A stretch of DNA of 64,000 nucleotides. It comes from Psychrobacter urativorans. Lineage in GTDB: Bacteria > Pseudomonadota > Gammaproteobacteria > Pseudomonadales > Moraxellaceae. This document shows positions 1 to 9,772 of the stretch, piece after piece. The translations under genes were made by a program, and so were the position numbers. The notes beneath the pieces are model-generated. The model did not search any database, had not been told where the DNA came from, and saw only the letters and a list, made by a program, of their open reading frames with translations. The stretch is taken from contig NZ_CAJHBR010000012.1 in assembly GCF_904846695.1 (NCBI RefSeq), positions 1 to 64,000 on the forward strand, read 5' to 3'. The first letter of the stretch is position 1. Every line of letters starts with the position of its first letter.

Positions 1-122
1 TATTTGGGGCTATTATCAGTCAGTGAGACCACACCGTTTTAATGACTATTTAACACCGCTAGAAAAAGAGAAACGCTACTTCAACAAAAACCTCTTATCA
101 GGTGTCCTAAATTAGTTGACCA
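1..122 (+). mobile_element. Right end of an IS3-family insertion sequence (partial)
   Basis: The window opens inside an insertion sequence whose right terminus appears to lie at about 122. Positions 103-122 read tgtcctaaattagttgacca. Its reverse complement begins TGGTCAAC, and the 5'-TG...CA-3' form is usual for IS3-family termini. The transposase reading frame ends inside this terminal repeat, also typical of IS3 elements. Beyond 122 the sequence is rsmI coding DNA on the minus strand, so the element sits inside rsmI. The left end and the target duplication lie outside the window. Confidence 0.75.
2..115 (+). CDS. IS3-family transposase OrfB, C-terminal fragment
   Basis: This is the last 37 codons of a DDE transposase with an rve-type integrase core, truncated by the window start. 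It reads in frame from base 2 to a TAG at 113-115. The visible residues include [18 protein letters not shown], the conserved YY...RPH...LTP tail of IS3-family OrfB proteins that follows the catalytic Glu of the DDE triad. The stop lies within the terminal inverted repeat. Family assignment is by motif; the exact IS name cannot be given from this fragment. Confidence 0.75.
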   Translation: MWGYYQSVRPHRFNDYLTPLEKEKRYFNKNLLSGVLN

Positions 123-486
123 CTATAATCGCACTATTATGTTCGTGGTAGGCCCATAATTTATTATGACCTTTTTTATTAGATGCTTCCTCTTTAGCTG
201 CACCATTATCTGGCGGCATTAAAGAGTCTGATGAGTGGTTATCAGGGATACTGCTATTGTTCTGACTGAGCGTTTGGTCGGCACTGTTGTCTGTATTAGA
301 GTCTTTATTAGACTTAGTGTCTATACCAAAATGCGCTAACAGTCGGCCAGAAGTACGGGTATCTTCACAAGCAATAATAGCCACTTGTTTGAGGGTATCC
401 ACCGCGCGTGCTGTCATATCGCCAAGGTTGCCAATCGGCGTGGCGACAATATATAGACGAGCTGGCATTTTGGTGGGAGCAGACAT
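112..486 (-). pseudogene. rsmI: rsmI, 16S rRNA 2'-O-methyltransferase, truncated by IS insertion
   Basis: RsmI methylates the ribose of C1402 in 16S rRNA using SAM and is normally about 280-290 residues. Only the N-terminal part remains. It carries the family signature [18 protein letters not shown] (about residues 11-28), then ACEDTR (39-44) and LLAHFGI (49-55), and ends just after the AYHEHN motif. The last four codons before the stop are supplied by IS DNA. Between LLAHFGI and HEHN is a Ser/Asn/Asp-rich insertion of about 50 residues that is not part of the usual fold. The SAM-binding and C-terminal regions are missing, so the product should be inactive unless the rest resumes beyond the IS to the left, where it would still be disconnected. 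The start at 486 is the first Met before the conserved block. Confidence 0.85.
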
Positions 487-669
487 AAAAACCTCTTAAG
501 CTTTATTTAGAATAGCTAAATATTAAGTAGAAAAAAAGGTTAGTTTACCATGTTGTGCTATGATAATTCTGCATTGAGCGTTTGTTAAACGGTTATAAAT
601 ACTATTAGTGAGTTAACAAATCGGCTCTAATTATACTTCTGTTTATTTATACGGTTGTGAGCCCCTTAT

Positions 670-1242
670 ATGACTAACGATAATAGGACAAGCACCTACA
701 AAGCTAAAGCTAGCTCTAAAAGTAGCCATACAGACAAGACGGTTAAAACTAATAATGCTAAAAATATTACTAATAAAAGGCTTACTGCCAAAGACAGTAA
801 GCCAAGGGATCAAGCTCAACGTCCTTTATTAGCCACTTCACCTAAGCAGCTGCAAGGTAACTATTATGAGCAGCTGGCTTGTGAGTTTTTACAGCGGCAG
901 GGTCTAACCCTAGTAGCAAAGAATTGGCAGCAGCCAAAAGTAGGGGAGCTGGACTTAGTGATGTTACAGCTAGGACCAAAAAGACCGACGTTAGTGTTTG
1001 TCGAAGTTAGACAGCGTCAACGCTCAAACTTTGGTGATGCTGCCTTAAGCGTTACTGCACGCAAACAGGCCAAAGTTATAAAAACCGCTCAGTACTTTTT
1101 ACAACAGTATCCTCATTACGCTGACTATGAGTGTCGGTTTGATGTCGTGGTTTATGATATAGATAAAGGGCTAAGTACTCAAAAACAGCCTAATTGTCAG
1201 CCGAATTGGTTGATAAGTGCGTTCGTGGCTCAAGCTTGGTAA
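670..1242 (+). CDS. yraN: YraN family (UPF0102) endonuclease-fold protein
   Basis: The core (about residues 60-165) matches the YraN/UPF0102 family. It shows GNYYEQLACEFL, then GELDLVML and VFVEVRQR, the acidic E...D...EVK-like pattern of a restriction-endonuclease-like fold, then ARKQAKVIKTAQYFL and CRFDVVVYD. Its biochemical role is not established. In enterobacteria yraN also lies near rsmI and the BON lipoprotein gene, so the neighbourhood supports the call. The first 55 or so residues form a Lys/Thr/Ser-rich extension with no clear domain. No strong ribosome binding site precedes the ATG at 670, so the true start could be downstream. It is divergent from rsmI across a 183 bp gap. Confidence 0.85.
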   Translation: MTNDNRTSTYKAKASSKSSHTDKTVKTNNAKNITNKRLTAKDSKPRDQAQRPLLATSPKQLQGNYYEQLACEFLQRQGLTLVAKNWQQPKVGELDLVMLQLGPKRPTLVFVEVRQRQRSNFGDAALSVTARKQAKVIKTAQYFLQQYPHYADYECRFDVVVYDIDKGLSTQKQPNCQPNWLISAFVAQAW

Positions 1243-1528
1243 CGTCCTATCATAAGTTATTGCCAATTTATAATGCTTACTACTTTATAATGAACCGTAA
1301 TGTGGCAGATAACTGCTTTAATAGAGCTGTTTTGAAGTCGCCACCTATTTGAAGTCGTCACCGACAGACAGTAACCAATAAGGTATCGTTACCAAAAACC
1401 TAACGGCCAGCAGTGAAAATTAAGTAAAGTAGCGTTACGTTAAACCGCATATTTTAGATGAAAACCGCATTAGACCTTTAATAGCACTCAACAATCAACT
1501 TTAACCACCCTATTTTATGAGGCAGATA

Positions 1529-2320
1529 ATGACAAGGATACATCGGTCCAAAAACCTTATCTCGTCACACCGAACTATGATCGGTGTCATGGCCATAACG
1601 GCTATAATCAGTACTGGCTGTACTACTAATTATCTGACCAGTAGTGCGCAAGGTACTTATGGGGTGCCAGTGACCGAACGTACTATTCCCCAGCGGTTAC
1701 TTGATCGTAGTATTGAGCATACGGCCAAGATCAATGTTTATGCTTTAGATCAAAACCTACAACAGAACAGCCGTATAAGTTTTAATAGCTTTTATAGTGA
1801 AGTATTGCTCAGTGGTGAAGTGCCTAGTGAGACAATCAAGGCCCAAGTAGAGCAAGTGATTAGCTCTATGCCAGATGTGCGCCGCGTTTATAATGAGCTT
1901 AGCGTTGGCGTGGCTCGCGGCTACAGCGCTACGGTGCAAGATGGTTATATTAGCTCTAAGCTGACTGCCAAGGCATTCGCTAGTGATAAGATAAAATCTT
2001 CTCAAATCAAAACCGTAACTAATAATGGTGTGGTTTATGTGATGGGACGAATGACACCCACTCAGCAAAGTCTGTTAATCGATGTGGCTAATGATACTGC
2101 TGGTGTCACGGAGTTAGTGTTATTGACTACTTTAGTCAATGATAATGGCGCATCGATCAGCGATGAAGATATCATGTATGAGCGCAATTTGAACCCGACT
2201 GCTGAGGCCGCAGCGCTGCCAAACAATGCTCCTGTGGTTGCTCCGCTTCCAGCTATTAGAAGCAGTAGCGCTGTGCAAGGCTCATCTAGCCCTTATATTG
2301 ATTTGTATAAGGATCCATAG
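1529..2320 (+). CDS. dolP: BON-domain outer-membrane lipoprotein, DolP-like
   Basis: DolP-type lipoproteins have two BON domains and help maintain outer-membrane integrity. This protein has an N-terminal hydrophobic segment ending in the lipobox ISTGC, so it should be lipidated at that Cys. A first BON unit follows (about residues 50-125, including VLLSGEVPSETIKAQVEQV and VRRVYNELSVG), then a second (about 130-205, with VVYVMGRMTPTQQSLLIDVA). The C-terminal 50 residues are Pro/Ala/Ser-rich. An in-frame ATG lies at 1517, but GAGG at 1519-1522 sits six bases before the ATG at 1529, so the latter is preferred. Position after yraN matches the enterobacterial order. The gene symbol rests on domain architecture and context. 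Confidence 0.8.
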   Translation: MTRIHRSKNLISSHRTMIGVMAITAIISTGCTTNYLTSSAQGTYGVPVTERTIPQRLLDRSIEHTAKINVYALDQNLQQNSRISFNSFYSEVLLSGEVPSETIKAQVEQVISSMPDVRRVYNELSVGVARGYSATVQDGYISSKLTAKAFASDKIKSSQIKTVTNNGVVYVMGRMTPTQQSLLIDVANDTAGVTELVLLTTLVNDNGASISDEDIMYERNLNPTAEAAALPNNAPVVAPLPAIRSSSAVQGSSSPYIDLYKDP

Positions 2321-2594
2321 CTTATTGATAGGCTGTCATTCGCTGTTGTATTAAGTAGTGCTATTTTTTATTTTTCTTTGCTCACAATCGTTAATAGGTT
2401 GTATAACAATGTTTCTATCCTTGGTCTAGGTTTAGCTATTCTTCACAATAAGCCCTAATAGATGTAACAGTAAAAATACGGCAAATATTAAACTAACGAC
2501 TAAGATAATAATCAGATAGAAACAATGAGCAATAGAGTCCTAACTGGTCGAATTAATAGCGACTAAGCACTCAATACAACAGGGATACTTAATA

Positions 2595-3590
2595 ATGAAG
2601 GATTCAGATCAAGCATCAGCACTATCAAATAATGAGTCATTGAATAGTGATAATGCTGATATACCTATTGCTAAAGTACGCGTCCTCAAGCTGGCTAGTA
2701 TAGGGGTGAGTGCTGCCATAGCTTTAGGGGGGTTAGCTATCGCCACTCAGCAGGCACAAGCGCTATCGGCATTAGGTATCGTCAATGGTATCTCATCTAG
2801 TGGTGGTGTGGGTGTCAGTAAAGATATCGCTTATGGTGAGTCTAAGCTGCAAAACTTAGATATTTATTATCCAAAACCATTAGCGAAAGCGATGCAGGCA
2901 CAGCATGCCATTAATGATAGCTATCCTATGGTAGTGTTCGTCCATGGCGGCTCATGGGAGAACGGTAACAAAGAGGATTATGCCTTTGTTGGTCAAAGCT
3001 TTGCGCAGGCAGGTTATGTCACGGCTGTAATCAATTATCGTAAAGCGCCGGAGCATGTTTACCCTGATTTTGTGCAAGATACTGCCAAAGCTATCGCTTG
3101 GAGTCATGATAATGCTACTAAGTTCCACGCTGATCCTAAGCGTCTGGCGGTAGTTGGACACTCGGCGGGCGCTTTTAATGCCATAGCAGCAATATCTGAC
3201 GAAGATTTTTTGGCCCCTTATGGGCTTAGGGCTACTGATATTAAGGCAGTAGTCGGTATTGCTGGCCCTTATAGCTATGATTTCCGTCAATATGGTGGCA
3301 CTAGTGCGTTCGCTGCTGATGCTACCCCAGATCAGGTGATGCCTGATCGACATATAAAAGGCTCGCAGCCTCCTTATCTACTGCTTACGGCGGAAAAAGA
3401 TAAGATTGTCTATGATACTAATACTATTAAAATGACCAAAGCGCTTAAGGACTACGGGGTAACTGTTGAAACCGGTGTGATCAAAGGAGCCAGTCATGCT
3501 ACTAGCATCGGCGCGATGGCTGCTCCTTTTCGTTGGGTCAATGATGTGCGCGCGCAAGTATTAACTTATTTAGACAAAGAGCTCAACTAA
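2595..3590 (+). CDS. Alpha/beta hydrolase, esterase/lipase type
   Basis: This is a carboxylic-ester hydrolase of the BD-FAE/HSL-like alpha/beta hydrolase group. The oxyanion-hole motif HGG is at residues 117-119. The nucleophile elbow GHSAG is at 188-192 (Ser190). A likely acid is Asp269 in AEKDK, and a likely catalytic His is His301 in GASHATS. Residues 31-57 are hydrophobic and Ala-rich, suggesting a signal anchor or signal peptide, so the enzyme probably works in the envelope. An AGGGA-like site lies upstream of the ATG. It stands alone between dolP and ibaG. The substrate cannot be read from the sequence. Confidence 0.85.
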   Translation: MKDSDQASALSNNESLNSDNADIPIAKVRVLKLASIGVSAAIALGGLAIATQQAQALSALGIVNGISSSGGVGVSKDIAYGESKLQNLDIYYPKPLAKAMQAQHAINDSYPMVVFVHGGSWENGNKEDYAFVGQSFAQAGYVTAVINYRKAPEHVYPDFVQDTAKAIAWSHDNATKFHADPKRLAVVGHSAGAFNAIAAISDEDFLAPYGLRATDIKAVVGIAGPYSYDFRQYGGTSAFAADATPDQVMPDRHIKGSQPPYLLLTAEKDKIVYDTNTIKMTKALKDYGVTVETGVIKGASHATSIGAMAAPFRWVNDVRAQVLTYLDKELN

Positions 3591-3678
3591 GCTGCGCTGA
3601 GATTGCATAAGTAGATGGCGACAGACAGTGCTGTAAGATAGTCAAACTCTTGTTATAATGTCGCCATTCTAAATATAT

Positions 3679-3724
3679 TTTTTAATATTCTCACTATAGT
3701 ATTTTTAATATTTTCACTATAGTG
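3679..3724. repeat. Two-copy 23-bp tandem repeat upstream of ibaG
   Basis: Bases 3679-3701 and 3702-3724 are near-identical 23-bp units. Each has a T-rich start, then AATATT, then CACTATAGT. The pair lies about 75-120 bp before the ibaG start, in the region where its promoter should be. It may duplicate part of a promoter or be a slippage product. Confidence 0.75.
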
Positions 3725-3797
3725 TTCACCCTATTTTTAAGCGGTTTTTTTAACTTGAGTTAAAAATAAACTTTCACCGCTGCAGACAGGATATTTT

Positions 3798-5386
<1,589 letters not shown>

Positions 5387-5428
5387 TAATAATTAGCGTA
5401 ATGGCGCGTTAAATAGCTAAGCTACTTC

Positions 5429-5508
5429 TAGTTAAGCGCTTGGCTATTTAAGTGCTTTGTTAGTTAAATGCCTAATAGTTTAAACGCCTAGCTATTTAAA
5501 TGCTTAGT
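5429..5508. repeat. Degenerate ~16-bp tandem repeat, five units
   Basis: Five consecutive units of 15-17 bp lie between murA and hisG: 5429-5444, 5445-5460, 5461-5475, 5476-5492 and 5493-5508. Each follows the pattern TA(G/T)TTAA(A/G)(T/C)GC(C/T)T plus two to four variable bases. The spacing was read by eye. The block is untranslated in any long frame. It separates the ibaG-murA pair from the his genes. Confidence 0.65.
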
Positions 5509-5581
5509 GATCGGCAAAACACTGGTACTTGGCTATAAAAATATCCTCTTTGCAGTGCTATAGAAGTTAAACATCTAATTG

Positions 5582-6358
5582 ATGAGATGGCGTCGGCAAG
5601 AGGTAATAACCGTAGATGGACAAACAGCCCTTATGACTGATAAAACTGAGACTGATAAAAGCAACTTTGAGCAAACGGCAAGCTTGCAAGATGATGCTTT
5701 ACTAAATGAAGTGGATAGTGAATTCAACGGTTTGACTTTGGCTCTATCTAAAGGCCGTATTCTAGAAGAAACTATGCCTTTATTAAAGGCCGCTGGTATT
5801 GAGTTACTGGAGGATCCTTCTGCTTCACGTAAGCTTATCTTTCCGACTACTAATCCTAATGTACGAGTATTAATCTTGCGGGCTAGTGACGTGCCTACTT
5901 ATGTAGAACATGCTGCTGCTGATTTTGGTGTAGCAGGCAAGGATGTACTTCTTGAGCATGGCGCCAATCACGTCTATGAGCTGCTAGACCTAAAAATTGC
6001 TCAATGCAAATTGATGACCGCAGGTATCAAAGGCGCAGTATTGCCGCAGCGTCGCCTACGTATCGCTACTAAATATGTCAATGTGGCCCGTGCTTATTTT
6101 GCCAGTCAAGGTCAGCAAGTGGATGTGATTAAGCTTTATGGCTCAATGGAACTAGCGCCGCTAGTAGGATTGGGTGATTTAATCGTCGATGTGGTCGATA
6201 CAGGTAATACGTTAATTGCTAATGGCTTAGAGCCGCTCGATCATATCTGTGATGTTTCTTCGCGTTTAATCGTCAACCAAGTCAGTTACAAGCGTAAATT
6301 TGCTTTGCTTGAGCCTATCCTTGAGAGCTTTAAAGCTAGTATCGCTACAGTTGCTTAA
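5582..6358 (+). CDS. hisG: ATP phosphoribosyltransferase, short form HisG
   Basis: HisG performs the first step of histidine synthesis, condensing ATP and PRPP. The core starts at [18 protein letters not shown] and includes [12 protein letters not shown], then [19 protein letters not shown] (the PRPP-binding stretch) and NQVSYKRK. It ends without the C-terminal regulatory ACT-like domain of long HisG. It is therefore the HisG(S) type that works as a hetero-octamer with HisZ, whose gene is not in this window. About 45 residues precede the conserved core, more than usual. Possible starts are TTG 5579, ATG 5582 and ATG 5633, and none has a good ribosome binding site, so the start is uncertain. 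hisD and hisC follow on the same strand. Confidence 0.93.
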   Translation: MRWRRQEVITVDGQTALMTDKTETDKSNFEQTASLQDDALLNEVDSEFNGLTLALSKGRILEETMPLLKAAGIELLEDPSASRKLIFPTTNPNVRVLILRASDVPTYVEHAAADFGVAGKDVLLEHGANHVYELLDLKIAQCKLMTAGIKGAVLPQRRLRIATKYVNVARAYFASQGQQVDVIKLYGSMELAPLVGLGDLIVDVVDTGNTLIANGLEPLDHICDVSSRLIVNQVSYKRKFALLEPILESFKASIATVA

Positions 6359-6602
6359 GTGCAGGCTCAAAGCCATTATTGGTTTAGTGGCATGAGCTAG
6401 AAGTTATGATTGATGATATGAATCACGGCTATACAAAATTTCAAACCAGTTTATAGCTATAAATTAATATAGCATGATAGACTGGTTTTGTTGCGTCTGT
6501 CCCTAGCGAATATAGAGCCCAGTAAGGGTCAGCTCTCTAGCTTTTTTTAATTTGACGGCTTTGATAGCTTTATGAATTTTGGTTTTAACATAGGATTGCG
6601 TT

Positions 6603-7898
6603 ATGCGTCAACTGAGTACCCAAGATAATGATTTTGAGCAGCAATTGTCTGCTCTATTAGCCTTCGAAACCGTCAATGATGCTGAGCTGTTAAAAACGGT
6701 CGACGATATCATTAATAGAGTTCGTCAGGATGGGGATAAAGCCGTATTGGCATTGACCCAGCAGTTTGATGAGCATCCAGCAACCTCGATGGCTGAGCTG
6801 GAGTTGAGCCAAGAGTCTTTGGCGCACGCATTTGCAGAGCTTGATGAGGATGTAAAACAGGCATTGACTACTGCCGCATCGCGAGTACAGAGTTTCCATG
6901 AGCGCCAAGTGCAAGAGAGCTGGCATTATGAGGACGAGCTAGGTAACCGTTTAGGTCAAAAAGTCACGCCCCTGGATCGAGTAGGTATTTATGTACCAGG
7001 AGGTTTAGCCTCTTATCCCTCTTCAGTATTGATGAACGCTATTCCTGCTAAAGTAGCTGGAGTTAAAGAAATAATAATGGTAGTGCCAGCGCCAGCAGGG
7101 GTACTCAATCCCTTAGTATTAGCTGCTGCGTATTTGTCCAAAGTGGATAGAGTGTTCACTATTGGTGGCGCACAAGCGGTTGCCGCTTTAGCTTATGGTA
7201 CAGACACTATTCCAGCCGTAGATAAAGTCACTGGGCCAGGTAATAAATACGTAGCAGCAGCTAAACGAGCTGTCTTTGGCCAAGTAGGTATCGATATGAT
7301 AGCGGGCCCTTCTGAAGTATTAGTCTATGCCGAAGGTGAAAGTGGCGATCGTGCGGATTGGTTAGCGATGGATCTGTTATCGCAAGCTGAGCATGATCGT
7401 ATTGCCCAAGCTATTTTTGTCACTACTAGTGCCGAACAGTTGGCTGAAGTGGCTCTAGAGATCGAAAAAGCATTAGCTGAGTTACCTAAAGCTGATATCG
7501 CTCGTGATTCACTACAGAATCGTGGGGCATTAATTTTAGTTAAAGACCGCAGTGAAGGTATGGCGTTAATTAATCGTGTCGCACCTGAGCATTTAGAGCT
7601 ATCGGTAGATGAGCCTGATGAGCTGCTTGCTGATGTTCGTCATGCTGGTGCTATCTTTATGGGTCGACACACTCCTGAGGCTATCGGAGACTACTGTGCA
7701 GGTCCTAATCACGTGTTACCAACTTCGGGCACTGCCAGATTTTCCTCACCACTTGGGGTTTATGATTTTCAGAAAAAATCCTCAATCATCTATTGCACTG
7801 AGTCTGGTAGCAAACCTTTAGCCAAAATTGCGGATATTCTAGCGCAGAATGAAGACTTAGAGGCGCATGCGCGTTCCGCTCGCTATCGCTCTCAATAA
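6603..7898 (+). CDS. hisD: Histidinol dehydrogenase HisD
   Basis: HisD carries out the last two oxidations of histidine synthesis, histidinol to histidinal to histidine, with NAD and Zn. The protein is 431 residues, the usual length. Family signatures are present: [34 protein letters not shown] and [13 protein letters not shown], then LLSQAEHD with the Zn-ligand Gln/His pair, and APEHLEL and [18 protein letters not shown] towards the C terminus. It lies 244 bp downstream of hisG. That gap contains an 8-bp inverted repeat (AAACCAGT / ACTGGTTT) but no strong T-run. Confidence 0.97.
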   Translation: MRQLSTQDNDFEQQLSALLAFETVNDAELLKTVDDIINRVRQDGDKAVLALTQQFDEHPATSMAELELSQESLAHAFAELDEDVKQALTTAASRVQSFHERQVQESWHYEDELGNRLGQKVTPLDRVGIYVPGGLASYPSSVLMNAIPAKVAGVKEIIMVVPAPAGVLNPLVLAAAYLSKVDRVFTIGGAQAVAALAYGTDTIPAVDKVTGPGNKYVAAAKRAVFGQVGIDMIAGPSEVLVYAEGESGDRADWLAMDLLSQAEHDRIAQAIFVTTSAEQLAEVALEIEKALAELPKADIARDSLQNRGALILVKDRSEGMALINRVAPEHLELSVDEPDELLADVRHAGAIFMGRHTPEAIGDYCAGPNHVLPTSGTARFSSPLGVYDFQKKSSIIYCTESGSKPLAKIADILAQNEDLEAHARSARYRSQ

Positions 7899-8067
7899 AG
7901 GTGGCTCAAAGTATGAATGGCCAACTGCATAGCTAAAAACAGAGACAAAGCCCCAGACCTAACCACCCTTCTATAAAATCTGATGGGTGGTAGAAGATGT
8001 CAATGAAGGCCTGGTATTTTCAGGGTTTATAGGACTTTAATCAATAGCGCAAATAATAGGATGATTT

Positions 8068-9195
8068 ATGAGTGAATTGAGAATCGATGATAGACTTTGG
8101 TCAGCGAAAGCCCGTAATTTGTCACCTTACGTGCCTGGTGAGCAGCCACAGCATGATAATCTGTGCAAATTAAATACTAATGAGAATCCATTCCCACCTT
8201 CACCAACAGTAGCTGCGGCGATTAGCCAAGTGTTGGCTGATCAAGCGGATGAGCTGCGTCTATACCCAGCGCCTGAGTCTGATGACTTGCGTCAGGCATT
8301 GGCCGAGTGGTATCAGCTAGATAGTAATCAAGTATTCGTCGGTAATGGTTCAGATGAAGTGCTAGCGTTAGTGTTTGCCAGTTTCTTTATGAAGGAGCGT
8401 CCGGTACTAACCCCTGACATTAGCTATAGCTTTTATCCTGTTTATGCGCAGACTTTTGCTGTTGAGCTGGTAAAGATTGCTTTAGCAGCAGACTTTAGCG
8501 TTGACCCTGATAGTTATCGTCAGCCTTGCAGCGGTATTATCTTTGCCAATCCTAATGCTCCAACCGGAATATTATTAGCGCTTGCTGATATTCGTAAGCT
8601 TGTCAGTGAACATCCTAATGCGGTAATAGTTATCGATGAAGCTTATATTGATTTTGCCGCTACTGATGATAACACTGCGGTCTCAGCCATAACCCTTATC
8701 AATGAGTTTGATAACTTGCTAGTGACTCAGACTTTTTCGAAGTCGCGTTCGCTTGCCGGTCTGCGAGTCGGTATGGCTTTTGGCAATTTATCGCTGATCG
8801 AAGCCTTAACCCGAATGAAAAACAGCTTTAACAGTTATCCGCTAGATAAGTTAGCACAAGCCGGTGCAAGAGCCAGTGTGTTAGACAGTGACTACTTTGA
8901 GCAAACCTGCCAAACTGTTATTAACTTGCGCGAGTCGTTGACCGCTGAGCTAACTGAGCTTGGTTATCAAGTGCTGCCATCACAAGCGAATTTCGTCTTT
9001 GCGCGTCCTAAGCAAGGTCATGCTAGTGAAGTAGCTAGCAAGCTACGTGAGCAAGGCATTATCGTCCGTCATTTTGATAAGCCACGTATCGAAGAGTATT
9101 TGCGTATTACTGTCGGCACTCAAGCACAGCATGAGCGTTTGATTGCCGCATTGAGAGCTATGCAAGCTGTTGATTCTGTCGATATTAGCGAGTAG
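8068..9195 (+). CDS. hisC: Histidinol-phosphate aminotransferase HisC
   Basis: HisC is a PLP-dependent class I/II aminotransferase that converts imidazole-acetol phosphate to histidinol phosphate. Visible motifs are LNTNENPFPPSP (35-46), GNGSDEVL (92-99), NPNAPTG (161-167), Asp190 in VIDEAYIDF, and the PLP-lysine segment TFSKSRSLAGLRVG with Lys225. Length (375 residues) fits the family. A weak purine-rich site precedes the ATG. The 169-bp space after hisD holds an imperfect long inverted repeat (CCACCC...GGGTGG nested in CCAG...CTGG) without a T-run. Only six bases separate its stop from the DUF523 gene. Confidence 0.96.
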   Translation: MSELRIDDRLWSAKARNLSPYVPGEQPQHDNLCKLNTNENPFPPSPTVAAAISQVLADQADELRLYPAPESDDLRQALAEWYQLDSNQVFVGNGSDEVLALVFASFFMKERPVLTPDISYSFYPVYAQTFAVELVKIALAADFSVDPDSYRQPCSGIIFANPNAPTGILLALADIRKLVSEHPNAVIVIDEAYIDFAATDDNTAVSAITLINEFDNLLVTQTFSKSRSLAGLRVGMAFGNLSLIEALTRMKNSFNSYPLDKLAQAGARASVLDSDYFEQTCQTVINLRESLTAELTELGYQVLPSQANFVFARPKQGHASEVASKLREQGIIVRHFDKPRIEEYLRITVGTQAQHERLIAALRAMQAVDSVDISE

Positions 9196-9201
9196 TCAGG
9201 C

Positions 9202-9681
9202 ATGGTTGCTAATAACGCTAAAGAAGCTTTGCTAGTTAGTGCTTGCCTACTAGGTCAGCGCGTACGCTACGATGGTGGTCATGCGCAGCTGGCTGATAAT
9301 GAGCTATTAACCCAGCTGCGTAGTAAGTTTACCGTTATTGCTATTTGTCCAGAAATACTAGGGGGCCTAGCAACGCCGCGTCCAGCTGCTGAGATTCAAC
9401 AGCGCGGTGGTGGTATAGAAGTAGTCGATTGTGCTGGACAGTCAGTGAGTGCCGCTTTTATTAAGGGTGCCGAGCAAGCTAGTATCATAGCCCAACAGCA
9501 GCAAGTCACCCGGGCTTTACTAAAGTCAAAAAGCCCATCTTGCGGTCGTGGTTTGATTTATGATGGCAGCTTTACTAGTCAATTGTGCCAAGGCGATGGC
9601 ATCACCGTCCAGCATTTACAGGCATTAGGTATTGAGGTTTATCACGAAGGTGAGATTGGCTTATTATTAGATGATAATTAG
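9202..9681 (+). CDS. DUF523 family protein
   Basis: The 159-residue protein has the DUF523 signatures. These are SACLLGQRVRYDGGH near the N terminus, CPEILGGLATPRPAAEI in the middle and LKSKSPSCGRGLIYDGSF near residue 115. The conserved Cys residues in SACLLG, CPE and PSCG suggest a metal or cluster site, but the function is not established. The ATG lies six bases after the hisC stop, so it is probably translated from the his transcript. No role in histidine synthesis is known to me. Confidence 0.85.
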   Translation: MVANNAKEALLVSACLLGQRVRYDGGHAQLADNELLTQLRSKFTVIAICPEILGGLATPRPAAEIQQRGGGIEVVDCAGQSVSAAFIKGAEQASIIAQQQQVTRALLKSKSPSCGRGLIYDGSFTSQLCQGDGITVQHLQALGIEVYHEGEIGLLLDDN

Positions 9682-9772
9682 AGCCTAAGATGCCGTTTAT
9701 AACTTTTGTTTTATAAGCCGAATACTAGGGCGCGCTGAAATTATTTAGCAGTAGTAGGTTTTTTAACCTAGT

